Positions 10,300 through 53,702 of a stretch of DNA of 64,000 bases are shown piece by piece. Location: contig CM072894.1 in NCBI GenBank assembly GCA_037013685.1, positions 11,113,449 through 11,177,448 of the forward strand, in the 5' to 3' direction. This DNA is from Acridotheres tristis. Lineage: Eukaryota > Chordata > Aves > Passeriformes > Sturnidae. The translations under genes were made by a program, and so were the position numbers. Numbering within the stretch: position 1 is the first letter of the stretch; every line of letters starts with the position of its first letter. Below the pieces are notes generated by a model. That model searched no databases and had not been told where the DNA came from. It was given only the letters and a program-made list of their open reading frames with translations.

Positions 10300-13200
10300 C
10301 TTCTCCTTTATTCAAGGAGATTCCACCCACTCTGAATACTGCATTCACACCATGTTGGTTTCACAAAGATACATGTTGAGCTAGGGAAAAGAGCACCCTC
10401 ATATCAGAATACTGTCAGGTATTTTACACTGATAAGAAAGCAGAATTTAAAACAAAGGAAGGGGTGGGCAATAATTTGTATTTAAAGTGCAACACTGGTG
10501 TAAAAAATAAATTAAATATGAATCCCATCTGTAAATTCAACTACCCAGTAGTGTCCAAGATGCAGGCAGACAAACCTCAACTACACTCAACCACAATGCA
10601 GTATAGGATTACTTCAGAGAATTCTCTGAACTCTACTTCTCAAAGTAGTATGGAAATTCCCCAGGGAACACCACACATTGCATTTTATACCCTAAAGCAT
10701 CAAGAATCTATGTATGAAAACTCTTAAGTAATTCAAAATCTTCATTACATCCTAGCTGATTTAATTTCAAATCACACTTCATACAAGTGTAAAGATATTG
10801 TCATGATTAGCAATATTGTAGATTACTCTTAAATAATTAAATATTTCAACTGGCCACTCAAGAGATAACTTAGACTGTAAGTAAAAAAACAAACATCAAG
10901 CATCTGGGCCCCTCAGCCAATAGTGAACCCCTGTGTGGCAGACTGAATGCATTACCAAATTCTGTTAAATACACAGTAGTTTATCCCCTGGATTAATAAA
11001 ATAAAAAGGCAGCCATTTTCCTCTAGATTGCTCTGTAGACAGAAACAGCAAAGGTACAAGCAGGAAAAGTATTATCGTGATCTGCTTACAAAAGCAGAAG
11101 GCATTACTGTCACTTTTACTGCACTTAATACTTATTTTTAGAACACGCTTCCTCTCTCTCCTGTTAAATCATAAAACTGCTTTCAAAAGGCAGTGGAAAT
11201 TAAGGGACAAAAAAAAAAAATTACGAGATTATGACTCAAACATTTTATTACTGAGTCTGGGCAATTCATATCAAGTTACTTCTACAGGATACTCAATTGT
11301 ATCTTATTGAAATTCTATTCTGAAGACTGCTTTTGAAATTATGATTTCTTCTTTCAAAGGTTCACAAAAATATAGTTTGATCTTCCCACAGCACAACTGG
11401 GGTTTGAGCTGCAATTACTTAACATTTTTCAATGGTCTCAGTTCTTTTCCTTTAAGAATTTGCCTTCCCCATTTTTAAGCTTAGTTGATCTGCCTAATGA
11501 TGGATTTAACAAAGCAGGACATATTAATCTAGTCATGAAAACCTGTTTCTTAATCGAGATAAAGCACTTGGAAACAAAGAACAACATTTCTGGAGATGCT
11601 AAAATATTTCAGATTCTGCTAAAACACAATATCGTTGCCCCTTTAAAAGACTCAAGGGATTAATTTTCCCCCATAGAGCACTGCAGCTTCTGGTATCAGT
11701 ACAGATTCCATAGAGAATAAATGTGGGAGGAACTTGAGTGTGTTGAGAAATTTTGGACAGAGTTTATCAAAGGTTAACCTCAGATTTCCCAGAAATCTGG
11801 AAAAGCTACTGAAGGATGATTGCTTGCTTTGTTAGATGAAACCCTCAGCTACAGCTATCAGAGTTCTAGGAGTAAATATGCAGTAACCTTTCTATTTTCT
11901 GCTCTCATCTTAAACCAGAGTTTATGCTCACAATAACAGAAGCAGCATTTAAACATCAAATCTGTCAAGTTCTGAACACCACAGCTCACCTCAGTCATAA
12001 ATTAGTAGCCATTTCATATTTACACACGACAAAAAGAAAGCAGCTTCCAACTGTGAGGCCTGGTTTCAGAAGCTGTCAGTAGATACTGACAGTCAGATAC
12101 TGAAAAAGTCACTAACAGAAGAGAGGAAGAGTTGCTTCTTTAAAAAGAGACCTACTGGATTGCTTGCTTGAGGGCAAAGGTCAGTGTTCAAATAAATGCA
12201 GAATTACCACTGTGCCTTTATTTCCTAAGACTTGTATCTACGTAGACTGTAAGGCCAGAGCTCAGGGTCTCCTCATCCAGGGATCTAAATAAATTAGATG
12301 GAAATTCTCGCTAAAAGGCTTACCTGACTAATCTCCCAGGCAGTATAAGGGCCTTCCCGTTCACGTGTATTGCAAGCAATTACAGATGCTCATTAATAGA
12401 AGACATTTCTCTTTGCCTGTGTTAGAGACAGAACTGGATATCCACACTGAGCGTGCCAGAATTTGAATCAAAATGAGTCAGTTGCCTCAAGTCTGCAAAC
12501 ATCAGTTATCCCAAATCTGGGCTACTCCTTCAGCACCAGAGTATAAAATTCCTTGACCCTAATTGTCAGACAGACCAGAAGGTCTTATTGATACAAGGCG
12601 AGAGCTGCACAGGAACCTAAGCCCTGCTTTAATAAAGTTTCAGAATTAAGTGGACATTTTGCATGTTGTCAAGCCTCTAAAGGGAACATCACCAGAGAAC
12701 CTGACATCCAGAACATCAGCCCCCTGCTCTTATACACTGCTTTGGTTAATATTAGACTTGAGCACTTTTTACAAGGAAAACTATTCCTATATTTAAATTT
12801 GCCAAAATTAATGATTTGGCATATTGAAGACTGCAAATTAGCCTGAGGGCAGGAAACACTCTGAGCAAGCTTGCACTCTTGCACTTACTTGCACTCTGCT
12901 GCAAGTAAGGGATTCTAAATCAGCAAACTGAGTAGGCAAAAAATGGTAGAGATATTCAGCAACTCAAACCACACGCCCTGTTCAGGACTTTTTTGTTCTG
13001 CATTAAATAAGCTTAATTAGGCCAGTGTCATCACTGAAGTCTGACAGCCTCTCTTCTAGTCAGTGTACATAACCATCTTGCTTTTTGTATATTTTGAGAC
13101 CTTAAAAGTGTTTTAGCTAAAACAGCAACCCTAAATATTAGTGGAATAAATTGACACATTTTAAGCCTTTGAAACCATTTCTCCTTATCTCATCCCAAGC

Positions 13201-15790
13201 ACCACTTAATGCAAGACTGAAAAATATTTTGTTCACACCAGGCATTCTGTGAGATTTCACAGAATCACACCTGTGTATGTGAGGTAACTTATGCTGTTTC
13301 TCTCTGTACTCAGATCTATTCATTCTGCCTCCCTCTAAAGCACAACCTTAGAGCTGCAGTGCTGGATGAGTACCTTGTTTACATGGGGCAAGAACTCCCA
13401 AACCTTGTTCCCTGAAAGAGCAGCACTCAGAGAACATTTGGATGCAGCACACTGCAGTCATGAGGGGCAGCCAACTTTACTTCCAGATGTTTATTGCCAA
13501 TAGCTGGGGCTTACAGAAGAGAAACCAAACAACAAGAAGTCCCCTAAAAAAACAACTGACCACTGTATTGATAATAAATCAACTTAGAAGTACATGGCTA
13601 GGTTGTTCAAAGAAAGGATTTGTTTTACAGTCCCATATCAGTCACATATTTTTCTACATTCTCTCTCAACATACCACAACAGGTAGTTTCCTAACCTACT
13701 TCTAAAAACAAGTACAGCTTTGGGAAGATTAGTACTGAGGAAAAAATTCCTTTTCAAGCTCCTACTCCCCATTCATACACCCTTCTAATATTTAGCTAAC
13801 AAGAATTAAACAGGTATCAGAAGTTTAAATAGCTTTGAGAGGAAACTAGTAGCTATGAGAGAAAACTAATTTCACACTTACATGGGGGAAATGCATCCTT
13901 GCAGTACAATGGTTTCAGTACAGTGCAAATTTTCTTACCTGCAAACCAGAATACGCCATGTCCAGCTCATGCAGAATTTCCAGAGGGAAAGAGTATTGGA
14001 TGTTAGTACAGCAAGTAACCCCACTGCCCCAGCTAATCTATGGACATCCTCTCCTTTCTAATCCGCAGAAACCTAACCTTAGAACTACTCATTAACAGGG
14101 AGAAGAGAACAAATCCCCTTAACCCTTTTCTTGCATAAAAAAGCTACTTTACATCATCTCTCACTTGAATAGTTTCTTATTCTCATCAACTTTCCCAGTC
14201 AATAGGGTGCTCATCACTTGGGGTCTGTCTGCAGCTACCGTGCCTGTGATTGCAGTGAGAATCTGTAGCACCAGAGTGTTGATCTTCTGTGGCTGGTTAT
14301 GGACTTCTGCTGCAGCACAGGAAACATCCAGCTTTCCATTTAAGGAAAAAAAAAGAGAAAAAAGTAATTACCCTGAAGCAATCCAGATGGAAAGGTCCTG
14401 CAGGTTAACTCATTTCTTTGTTAGTTAAAGCAATACACAAATCAAAGCTGGTCTGTACTGATTTCCTAGCGCATCACAGCCCAGATCGGCTGTAAAGTGG
14501 AATCTGTGTCAGAAGCACATTTAATCCAGGGATTCTCTTCAGCTAATAACTGAGCTATATATCAGAAGGACCAAAAATAATCCAGCCCAGACTGTCTGCT
14601 TCCCTTAATCGGCCAAGCTAAATTCATATGTGATACCACTACTTTTTCTAAGAGATTGATAGTATATATACGTACCTCTCTCTGTGTTTATATATTTAAA
14701 GGCAGATGTATCCTTTGGGTTTTGCAGTTCTCAGCTTTGTACCATTCACAGAAAATGAAGTTACACCATTAAAGTTGCTACATGTTTGTAGCTACACCTT
14801 GTTGTTGAAAGGCAGGAATATTCTGGAAGAATTTCCCATCTCTAGTTACATTTTTGGTTTAAGGCACTGAATGTAGAACTTAGGTCACGTGAAACAAAGC
14901 ATAATATTAAAATCTTTTCTTCTTAAATATCCAAATACAACAAATGCTAATTCAAAGCAGTTACAGGGGGAAAATCAATCCCAAATCTGTTTTTCATGGT
15001 TACACTCCCATAAAAGGCAAACTAATTCCTGAATTCAGATCTTCTGCAGATGAAAATTATTGCCATTGATTTCCTCAGCTGTTCAACATAGCCCCTTTTC
15101 AAAGAGCAGTTCTGTTCCTACAGGCATCAGTTAATTATTTTTTTACATGGAGTTCCAAGAGATGACTGCATGGAAAGGCTGCATCTAATGCAAGGTGAAG
15201 TGTTTGAATTCTGCCTCCTCCTTCACATGCTCTTCACCCTTAGTTGTGTGCCTTCCCCATTCTCAAGTCAGCTTTTTATAGCTTTCGTTTTATCCATACT
15301 ATTGCTTATCTTTCGTTGAATTATTCAGTATAATTTAAAAAATAAAGCCAACACTAAATTGTAAACATGAAGTCTACTCTCTATATTCTCTCATCACAAC
15401 AGTCTGTTACAAGATTAAAGTAGTTTTATATAGCATTGTTCCAAAATTACTCTTTCCCCTTCTCAGATAAAACTAGAAATAATTTTGAAAAAACCAATCA
15501 CTTTTACTTTATTATGAAAACTGCTACATTACAGCTGTTGTCCAACACAACAGTATTTTGGCTTATAGGTTCTTTCCATTTAGATGGCAATATACAAGCC
15601 ACAACCACTACTTCAAAATATGATAAGCATTATATATGGCAGTTTAACATAACTTAAGCCATTATAACATTCTGTAATCTACATATCCCCTCCGTTTTTT
15701 ATTTTTTTGAGTCAGTCCTGGTACTAACTATAGTACTTTAGTTACCCACTAGTGTTATTGGTATAAATTAAGTTAGCCATAAACCACAGA

Positions 15791-15806
15791 ACACACACAC
15801 ACACAC
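15791..15806. repeat. (AC)8 microsatellite
   Basis: Sixteen bases of perfect AC dinucleotide directly before the GC-richer island. Confidence 0.95.
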
Positions 15807-15837
15807 TCACAGATTCCCCAGGAAAATGACTTCTCTG

Positions 15838-16140
15838 CAGCCTCTGAGGTGAACTGCTCCAGCAGGAATGATCAGGATCGTGCTAAGGGACTGCAGGGAG
15901 CTTTCCCAAAGTGGGAACACCTTGTAATTAGTGCCAAGAGACACAGCCCAGTGTGTCCTGCTCTGAGTGGGAACCATGGAAGCACGGAAGCTCTGCCTCA
16001 GAGGCAGCTCTGGCTCAGCACAGGCAGAACCAGGAGCAATGGCAGCAGCTCCAAACCCATTGGAGCAGCAATCCCAACGCAGCCTCTGGAGTGAACTGCC
16101 CAGAAGCTTCCCTGCAGCGGGAAGAGCTTGGCACTGGTGC
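15838..16140. repeat. Imperfect direct duplication, period about 241 bp
   Basis: The block starting CAGCCTCTGAGGTGAACTGC at 15838 recurs as CAGCCTCTGGAGTGAACTGC near 16080. A second shared stretch follows in both copies: AGCTTTCCC with GTGGGAA and GTGCCAAGAG in the first, AGCTTCCC with GCGGGAA and GTGCCAGGAG in the second. The whole 15.8-16.3 kb segment is clearly richer in G+C than the flanks. It may be an unrecognised interspersed repeat. Confidence 0.6.
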
Positions 16141-16394
16141 CAGGAGTTCACCTCTGGGGCAATGGCTCTGTGTGCTGAGCCCTGCTTCCCGGGAAAGGGG
16201 TGGACATCACATGCTGGTGAGGAGGGGAGTGACAGAGGAGCCTGGGGGGCACCTGGTGTTAACCAAGGTCAACCCAGCACATCTGTTCAAGAGCATCCTT
16301 CTCACCTCCCACCACACGGGCTGATAGAGACAGTGTTTGTCCTCAGGGGAAGCAAACTGAACACTGCACAGCATTTCATTCAGTGCCAAAATCT

Positions 16395-17086
16395 GAAGTG
16401 GTCAGTGCCTTTTATTTATTTCATAAACAGAAAGAATGGTAAATGCCTGTATATTTACAATTCTAGTAAACAGGGAAGTCCATAACAGTGTGATTATTTC
16501 CACAAGAGCACATGAACACTGCATTCAGCAATGCTGTTCAACACAGATGCCTCAAAACCGTTAGAGCCAAACACACTATAGGTACCCGTTATAAATACTA
16601 ACATATTTCTATTTGCTTAAATAAACAAACATACAGCTTAATTCAGGAAGACCAAATGGTTCTGTGGTGCAATTCATTCCCTTTAAACATTTCTGCTGAC
16701 GAACCAGGAATAAGAAAAACAAACCCACTGCTTTGGAAGCCATGCGGTCCAGACTCTCACATGTGTTCTGTGTAGATGCCGTGCCTTTGTGCAGCATGGT
16801 TAATTTAAAAGGAGTAAATAACCCTTCTGTTAGAATAGGAAAGTATTTCTTCTTGGAAGGTACTTGACAAACCAAGTCTTTAACTTCATCACCACTTCAT
16901 AGAAAGCTTCTGGCTGTAGTTTTTGAATCTTAGAACTGAGAGTTCAGAAGAAACAACTGAGTATTTTCATCTGCAGCAGCAGAACTATAACCACGTATTT
17001 TCTAAGGGCCATTTCAGGGAAGAAGTGGTTATTAGTGAAGTTCCACTGAGTAGATTATCCCACAGAGGCAGATTGTAAATGATGGT
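16395..17086 (-). other. ALS2: ALS2 3' untranslated region (inferred)
   Basis: AT-rich stretch from the stop codon to the AATAAATAAA signal. The minus-strand open frame at 16609-16875 begins inside it and has no recognisable product. Confidence 0.5.
16411..16420 (-). terminator. ALS2: Probable ALS2 polyadenylation signal
   Basis: TTTATTTATT on the plus strand is two overlapping AATAAA hexamers on the minus strand, about 670 nt after the ALS2 stop codon. It is the nearest strong signal downstream. The actual cleavage site is not shown by sequence, and a longer 3' UTR is possible. Confidence 0.5.
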
Positions 17087-48904
<31,818 letters not shown>

Positions 48905-48974
48905 CTGTCAGTGGCAGCACTCCATCACCACCAAATTGTTCCTCTTTCAAAAGGAACAATATAATTTTCACAAA

Positions 48975-51900
48975 CTGAAAAACATAAAACCAGCTATTTA
49001 ATCATAAATAACATGAAGCAATAACAATAACAAAGCTCAAAAAACCCCCAAAGGTTTAGCTCCTGCATTCAACAAACACTTCCACACTGCTAGGATGGTT
49101 CAAGTATTTATATTTAGTTCACTCACACTGAGTTGGCAGACAGAAGTGAAACAGCCAGACTTGTCCTAACTACTCAGCTCACAATGGGTCTATTGTAAGG
49201 ATAGAATGAACAAAACCTCGTTCAAAGGCAGAAATTCACATCAATCTCTCTATACAATTCTCATTATACCATTCAAGAAACACCAAATTGATTCATTTTC
49301 AGTCATAAGACAGAATTCAATACTCAGCTAAATTTAACGTGAACAGATTTGCACGAGCAGAAAACGATCAGGAGCTGAATTTGTAACTTCATTCCTGAAC
49401 CAAAGCACACATCACCATTAGAAGGTGCAATTCTGCCTGGGTAGAAATGCAGAAAGCAGAGTTCAAAACACTTCTTCATGCAAACTGGCAGCAGAGTGCC
49501 TATGGAGATAAAAGACAACCACGGAAGGCAAGGGGAAAGGGGTGGCTGCTCTAGCTACAATTTCATCCTCTCAGATTTTGAATGTTGCAAGTTCACTCTC
49601 ACACCTTCCCATCCCCATGAAGATAGCTTTTCTTGGAATAAAACAAAGCTACAGTTAATATTTGTTTCTTATGATCTGTTGGGCTTTTTTTTTTTAGTAT
49701 TAAAAGAACTGTGATTTCTCTAGATCTTCTGCCTTACTACATGAAGTATTACAAGTTTTAGTTACATTAATGCACGTGTACAATCATTAATTCAAAGTTT
49801 CACATGTAAATGCTTTAGAGCTGCTGTTTATTACAGTTGCTAATAGCCACTGTAACAAAATCAGAAAATAAATTAGTCAGTATAAATCTTAAGACTCAGA
49901 ATAACTAGCCTGAAGCTTTTGCATACAGAAAACAGAAATAAATATGGCCAGTCATGAATACCAGAGACAAAATATATTCAGACCTGTAACTCTTATACAG
50001 AAATTTCAATGCACACTTGGAAACAGTAATCATCATGTTGATAAATAATTAAAATAACTAACAAAACCTCCAACACTTTCACTGGAGTGCTCTGAATAAT
50101 GAAGTACCAAGGAGACCTTCACATATAGAAACAATACAGCATACAAACAATTCCAGTGTTTAAGATACAGGACCCTAAAAAGAGTGATTTTGGCTTCAGA
50201 GCTGGCAAGGAACAGACCTCAAAAAGATAAACATTTGATAAGAGGGTATTGTGGTAAGACATATGTACTCTGCCTAAGAAAACCCCAAAAACCAGAGCAT
50301 ACTTTCTAGGAACACAATGACACACTTGTCACCAGAAAGATACTGCTTTCAAGACAGCCTCTCCTTCCTCAACTACAACAAAAACCCAAAAAAAAATACC
50401 CACTTACAAATGTAAAAGTTAACTTTTAAAATATTAACAAAGGAAGTTTCACAAATGTAAGGGAACTGTCATGCAATGCTACAGAAGCAGAGGTGTTGAT
50501 GAAACATCAAAGGAAAATGGAAGTGTGTTTTTGGAACCATAACTTCCTGGTGTGTTCTTGCTCAGCAAGTGCATTTAGGGTTTTCTTTAGCCTACTCAAA
50601 ACCACCTAACCCTATAATTCATTCTCTTGAAAATGCTGGCATCTCTCCTTGGTGAAGGACTCTAGCTTCAAATAAAAAGACTCAGTAGATCACAGAATCA
50701 AAGAGATGAACACTTTGATAGAGTAATTGAAGTATCAACAAATATACCATTTACATAGCATATAGTTATTTGAGGTTAAAGAACAGAGACTTAAAATTCT
50801 TGACTTCTAGAATTTAAGGACTTTTTAAAGTCCTTTTAAGAATATTTTTTTAAGGTCTCAAGAATTTTTTTCATTTTCATGAGCCTCAGCTGCAAAAAAA
50901 AAGAAAATTGCAATTGTCATAAAACCTTCTGATAGTAACAAAGCAGAGTTAAAGACAGGCATTTGATTAGCTGTTTTGCAAGATCTCTCTTTAAGGCCAA
51001 ATTGAAAAACTATTTACATAATTATTAAGTAAGAAAGCTGCAACAGTGGTGAACTAGAAACTAAGAGCATAACATGATAGCAGTGATAGATGATCTTTTC
51101 TTTATAGAAGCTCACACTTAGGGTTGCATTACCAAGCATTTATGCATATAAGGGAAATCAAGAGTCAAAGTGTTTTCTGTCCACACATGAGACACATCTT
51201 TAAGACATTTTGAAATCACTTTCAAGTTCAATTCAAGTTTTCACTCACTCCTAGGACAGGACATTTTTCCCATTTCACAGTTAATGCAAAATACAAGTTG
51301 CATGGCCACAGCTACAAAGTAAAATAATTGTAACAAAATGTTTCTTCCTCCCAACAGAAACATGTAATTTTCCTTGCTCATTCTCACATTACATTATTTC
51401 CTTTGCACTATGATCACGCGGATTGTTATCAGTTTAGCATTCATGGAGATGCACATCCAGGCACAAAACAACACTCCTGCATGGAAGCTCAGTGTGATAC
51501 CAGCACCTTCACTGCTCTGCCCATACTTTTACCACCTACATTTTCCTTTCAACGCTGCAAGTGGAAAGCAAGGAGTGCCAGTTATGAAATGGGTTTGTGC
51601 TACAGACAGATGGTCACTGGCATGACACTGATGTCATACTCTCCACTTACAAAGTTAAAGGCTAATTCCCCAGAAACCAAATGCTGCCACACCGTAACAA
51701 CTGCCATGGCTGGGAATGACGTGGAACCAACCCCACTCTCATTATCATGGATCTTTTTTTTTTTGCTGACCATTTTTAAGCAAACACCACAGGTATGAAG
51801 GTAGCCTTACATTCAGTGCTGAACAGCAACAGCTGCTATGCCCCTGACTTTGAGAAACACTAGAACTCCCATGACTCTCATGTGCTTATTTACCTGCTAT

Positions 51901-53125
51901 GTCAATAAACACTGCAAATATTTCTACAGCTCTCACACATGTTTACTTATGTATTTCCAAACACACTTTTAATAAATTTGTTGCATCGCATTTAGAAATA
52001 ACTTGCAGGACCACGACTGCCTATTTGTTGTACAGAATTACCTACTCAGGTTCTGAATACGCGATCTCCAAGCTTCCTCATTCAAAACAGAGTTGTCAAC
52101 ATCATTTACTGTTGCCAACTGTGGCTTACATACAATGTATGACCAGTTAAAGAAGCCCGTGTGTTTTGGTCAGCACTAACCACTGCTTTTAACATTGTGT
52201 GCTTAAGATCTGCTCAGAACAAAACAAAACAACTGGCTACTGAAAGACGGCAGAGATCCTTTTGGATGAGGGCACAAAGCTTTTAATGCAGTTCCAGCGA
52301 ACGCAGGATGCTAGCAAAATACAGCAGTAAAGAAGTCAGAAAAGAACCCAAAACCAAACAACACAGCTGAAAATTATCTGCTATAGCATGCAATTAAAAA
52401 TTTGAAATTTACTACACATAAGAGGCTCAAAAAATTCTGAATGTCCTTCTACCTCTTTTTCTTTTGAAATTACACCTTAATTCGCACATTCTCATGTGCT
52501 TCCCCTTCCGAAGACAGTTCACTCTGCAGAAACTCAGAGTGGTAAGTACAGCTAGTTTACATAAGCTGCTGCCCTAAAACGCAGTGATTAACTATAGATT
52601 ATCTACGACCACTCCGGCTGCTCCCCGGTGCCTCACCAAAATATTTTCGCTCTGGAAGAGGAGGCCTGTGACAGCGACAGCACACTATGTCACCTGCACG
52701 GGATACTGCAGCCACAGCAGTACCATCACTCAACACAGTCCAAAAGCTGAACTGCATTTACCCATGAGCAAGCAAGTCACGCAAAGGGACAAGACATTTA
52801 AATGCAAGCGTAAGGAGATGAAAGGCATGTCAGCCACAGTGCGGGGGTCTCTTTCCACTAAGAGGGAGGAGACCGTTCAGACCCGACAGAAATAGACCTC
52901 GATATCTCTGCTGTGCCAGCCCATCACAGCGCGGTGAGAGTTAGACACCCAGGGTCCGCCAGAGCTGCTCTCGAGCCTCTCCCCGAGTCCCCGGGGGCAG
53001 CCGGGGTGGGCGCAGGGCCTGTCCGGTGTCCCCGCTGTCCCCGGTGCCGCCCGGCGCGCGGCTGCCTTCAGGCGCGGCTCCCCCTTCCCGCGCGCACCCC
53101 GCGCGCAGCCCCGCGCGCCCCGCAC
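48975..53125. other. ALS2 intron 1
   Basis: About 4.15 kb between the non-coding first exon and the start exon. It is AT-rich with several short homopolymer runs (T-runs near 49690 and 51750). No exon, element or open frame of known type was seen. Confidence 0.7.
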
Positions 53126-53200
53126 CTGTTGCCGCCGCGCCGCCCTCAGCCGCGCGCTGCCCGCGGCCCCTCGCGCCTCCCGGCTGACTCACGCGGGGGC
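53126..53200 (-). other. ALS2: ALS2 exon 1, non-coding (upstream limit approximate)
   Basis: The minus strand reads GGCGGCAACAG/GTGCGG at 53126, a good donor within the CpG island, at the position expected for the human untranslated first exon. The transcription start is not determined; the upper coordinate is a guess. A second possible donor, CCCGC/GTGAGT, lies near 53192. Confidence 0.45.
53183..53191 (-). promoter_or_regulatory. TGAGTCAGC element (AP-1 / NF-E2 / NRF2 type)
   Basis: GCTGACTCA on the plus strand, TGAGTCAGC on the minus strand. It matches the TGASTCAGC core bound by small-MAF heterodimers such as NRF2 as well as AP-1. It lies about 60 bp from the exon 1 donor, so it is either in the core promoter or in exon 1. 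Confidence 0.5.
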
Positions 53201-53212
53201 GCGGAACGCGCA

Positions 53213-53224
53213 GGGGGCGGGGCC
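53213..53224 (+). promoter_or_regulatory. Sp1-type GC box
   Basis: GGGGGCGGGGCC, a consensus GC box, about 90 bp upstream of the exon 1 donor on the ALS2 strand. Confidence 0.6.
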
Positions 53225-53284
53225 AGCGCCGCGCGAGCGCCGACGGGTCCCTGCCCGGGACAAAACAGGCACAGACGGGAGCGA

Positions 53285-53290
53285 CACGTG
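53285..53290. promoter_or_regulatory. E-box CACGTG
   Basis: Palindromic E-box in the CpG island with flanks GA and GG. It could bind USF, MYC or TFEB-type factors; flanks do not match the full CLEAR consensus. Confidence 0.4.
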
Positions 53291-53570
53291 GGCGCTCGTC
53301 TGGAAAAGCTCGAGGCGCAAGTAAAGAGCCCGGGGCCGGCCCGTGCGGGATCGGTGACAGCGACAGCGCCCGCCCGGCCCTTCCTGCTCCGAAAACCCAC
53401 CCGTCAGCTGCTGCTCTAACGGGGAGCGGGCCAATGTACAGCTTCCCCTCAGGACCAGCCTGCTCTGAATAGATGTCGTGCCACCGGTGCGTGCACGTGT
53501 TGGTGCGAGCCATGCACACGCGTCTAAGTGTGCTTTTCTACAGGCATAGATTTCACAGAACACATTTAAA

Positions 53571-53702
53571 ATATGTACACATAAATACACCAATATGTGT
53601 ATATACACAATATGCATATACACCAATATTTGTATATATACTCTATGCATATACACCTATGTGCATATACATACACTATACACACACACACAAATACATA
53701 TC
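53571..53702. repeat. Alternating AT/AC low-complexity tract
   Basis: About 130 bp of nearly continuous purine-pyrimidine alternation, with the unit GCATATACAC recurring at about 53614, 53647 and 53663 and ending in a short perfect AC run. It begins about 150 bp outside the ALS2 CpG island. Translations of this tract (repeated CIYT) are artefacts. Confidence 0.9.

Larger units (their letters stand above)
10300..16390. other. MPP4-ALS2 intergenic spacer and MPP4 upstream region
   Basis: About 6 kb between the MPP4 start codon and the likely ALS2 polyadenylation site. It must hold the MPP4 promoter and any 5' untranslated exon, but no CpG island or clear TATA box stands out. It contains an (AC)8 tract, the GC-richer duplicated island at 15.8-16.3 kb, and two weak exon-like segments near 13.9 and 14.2 kb. 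Nothing else was recognised. Confidence 0.7.
52925..53420. promoter_or_regulatory. ALS2: CpG island promoter of ALS2
   Basis: About 500 bp that is abruptly G+C and CpG rich inside an otherwise AT-rich region. It contains a GC box at 53213-53224, a palindromic E-box CACGTG at 53285-53290 and a TGACTCA element at 53185-53191. No TATA box is visible. This is typical of a housekeeping promoter. It drives ALS2 leftward; rightward activity towards CDK15 is possible but not shown. Confidence 0.88.

Noticed and set aside
15953..16485. Overlapping plus-strand frames of 123 and 172 codons
   Set aside because: They lie in the GC-rich duplicated island, have biased composition, no domain, and no consistent splice structure.
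52913..53519. Frames of 84-192 codons on both strands at the CpG island
   Set aside because: CpG-rich DNA lacks stop codons by composition; the Arg/Ala/Pro-rich translations are typical artefacts and ALS2 exon 1 is non-coding.
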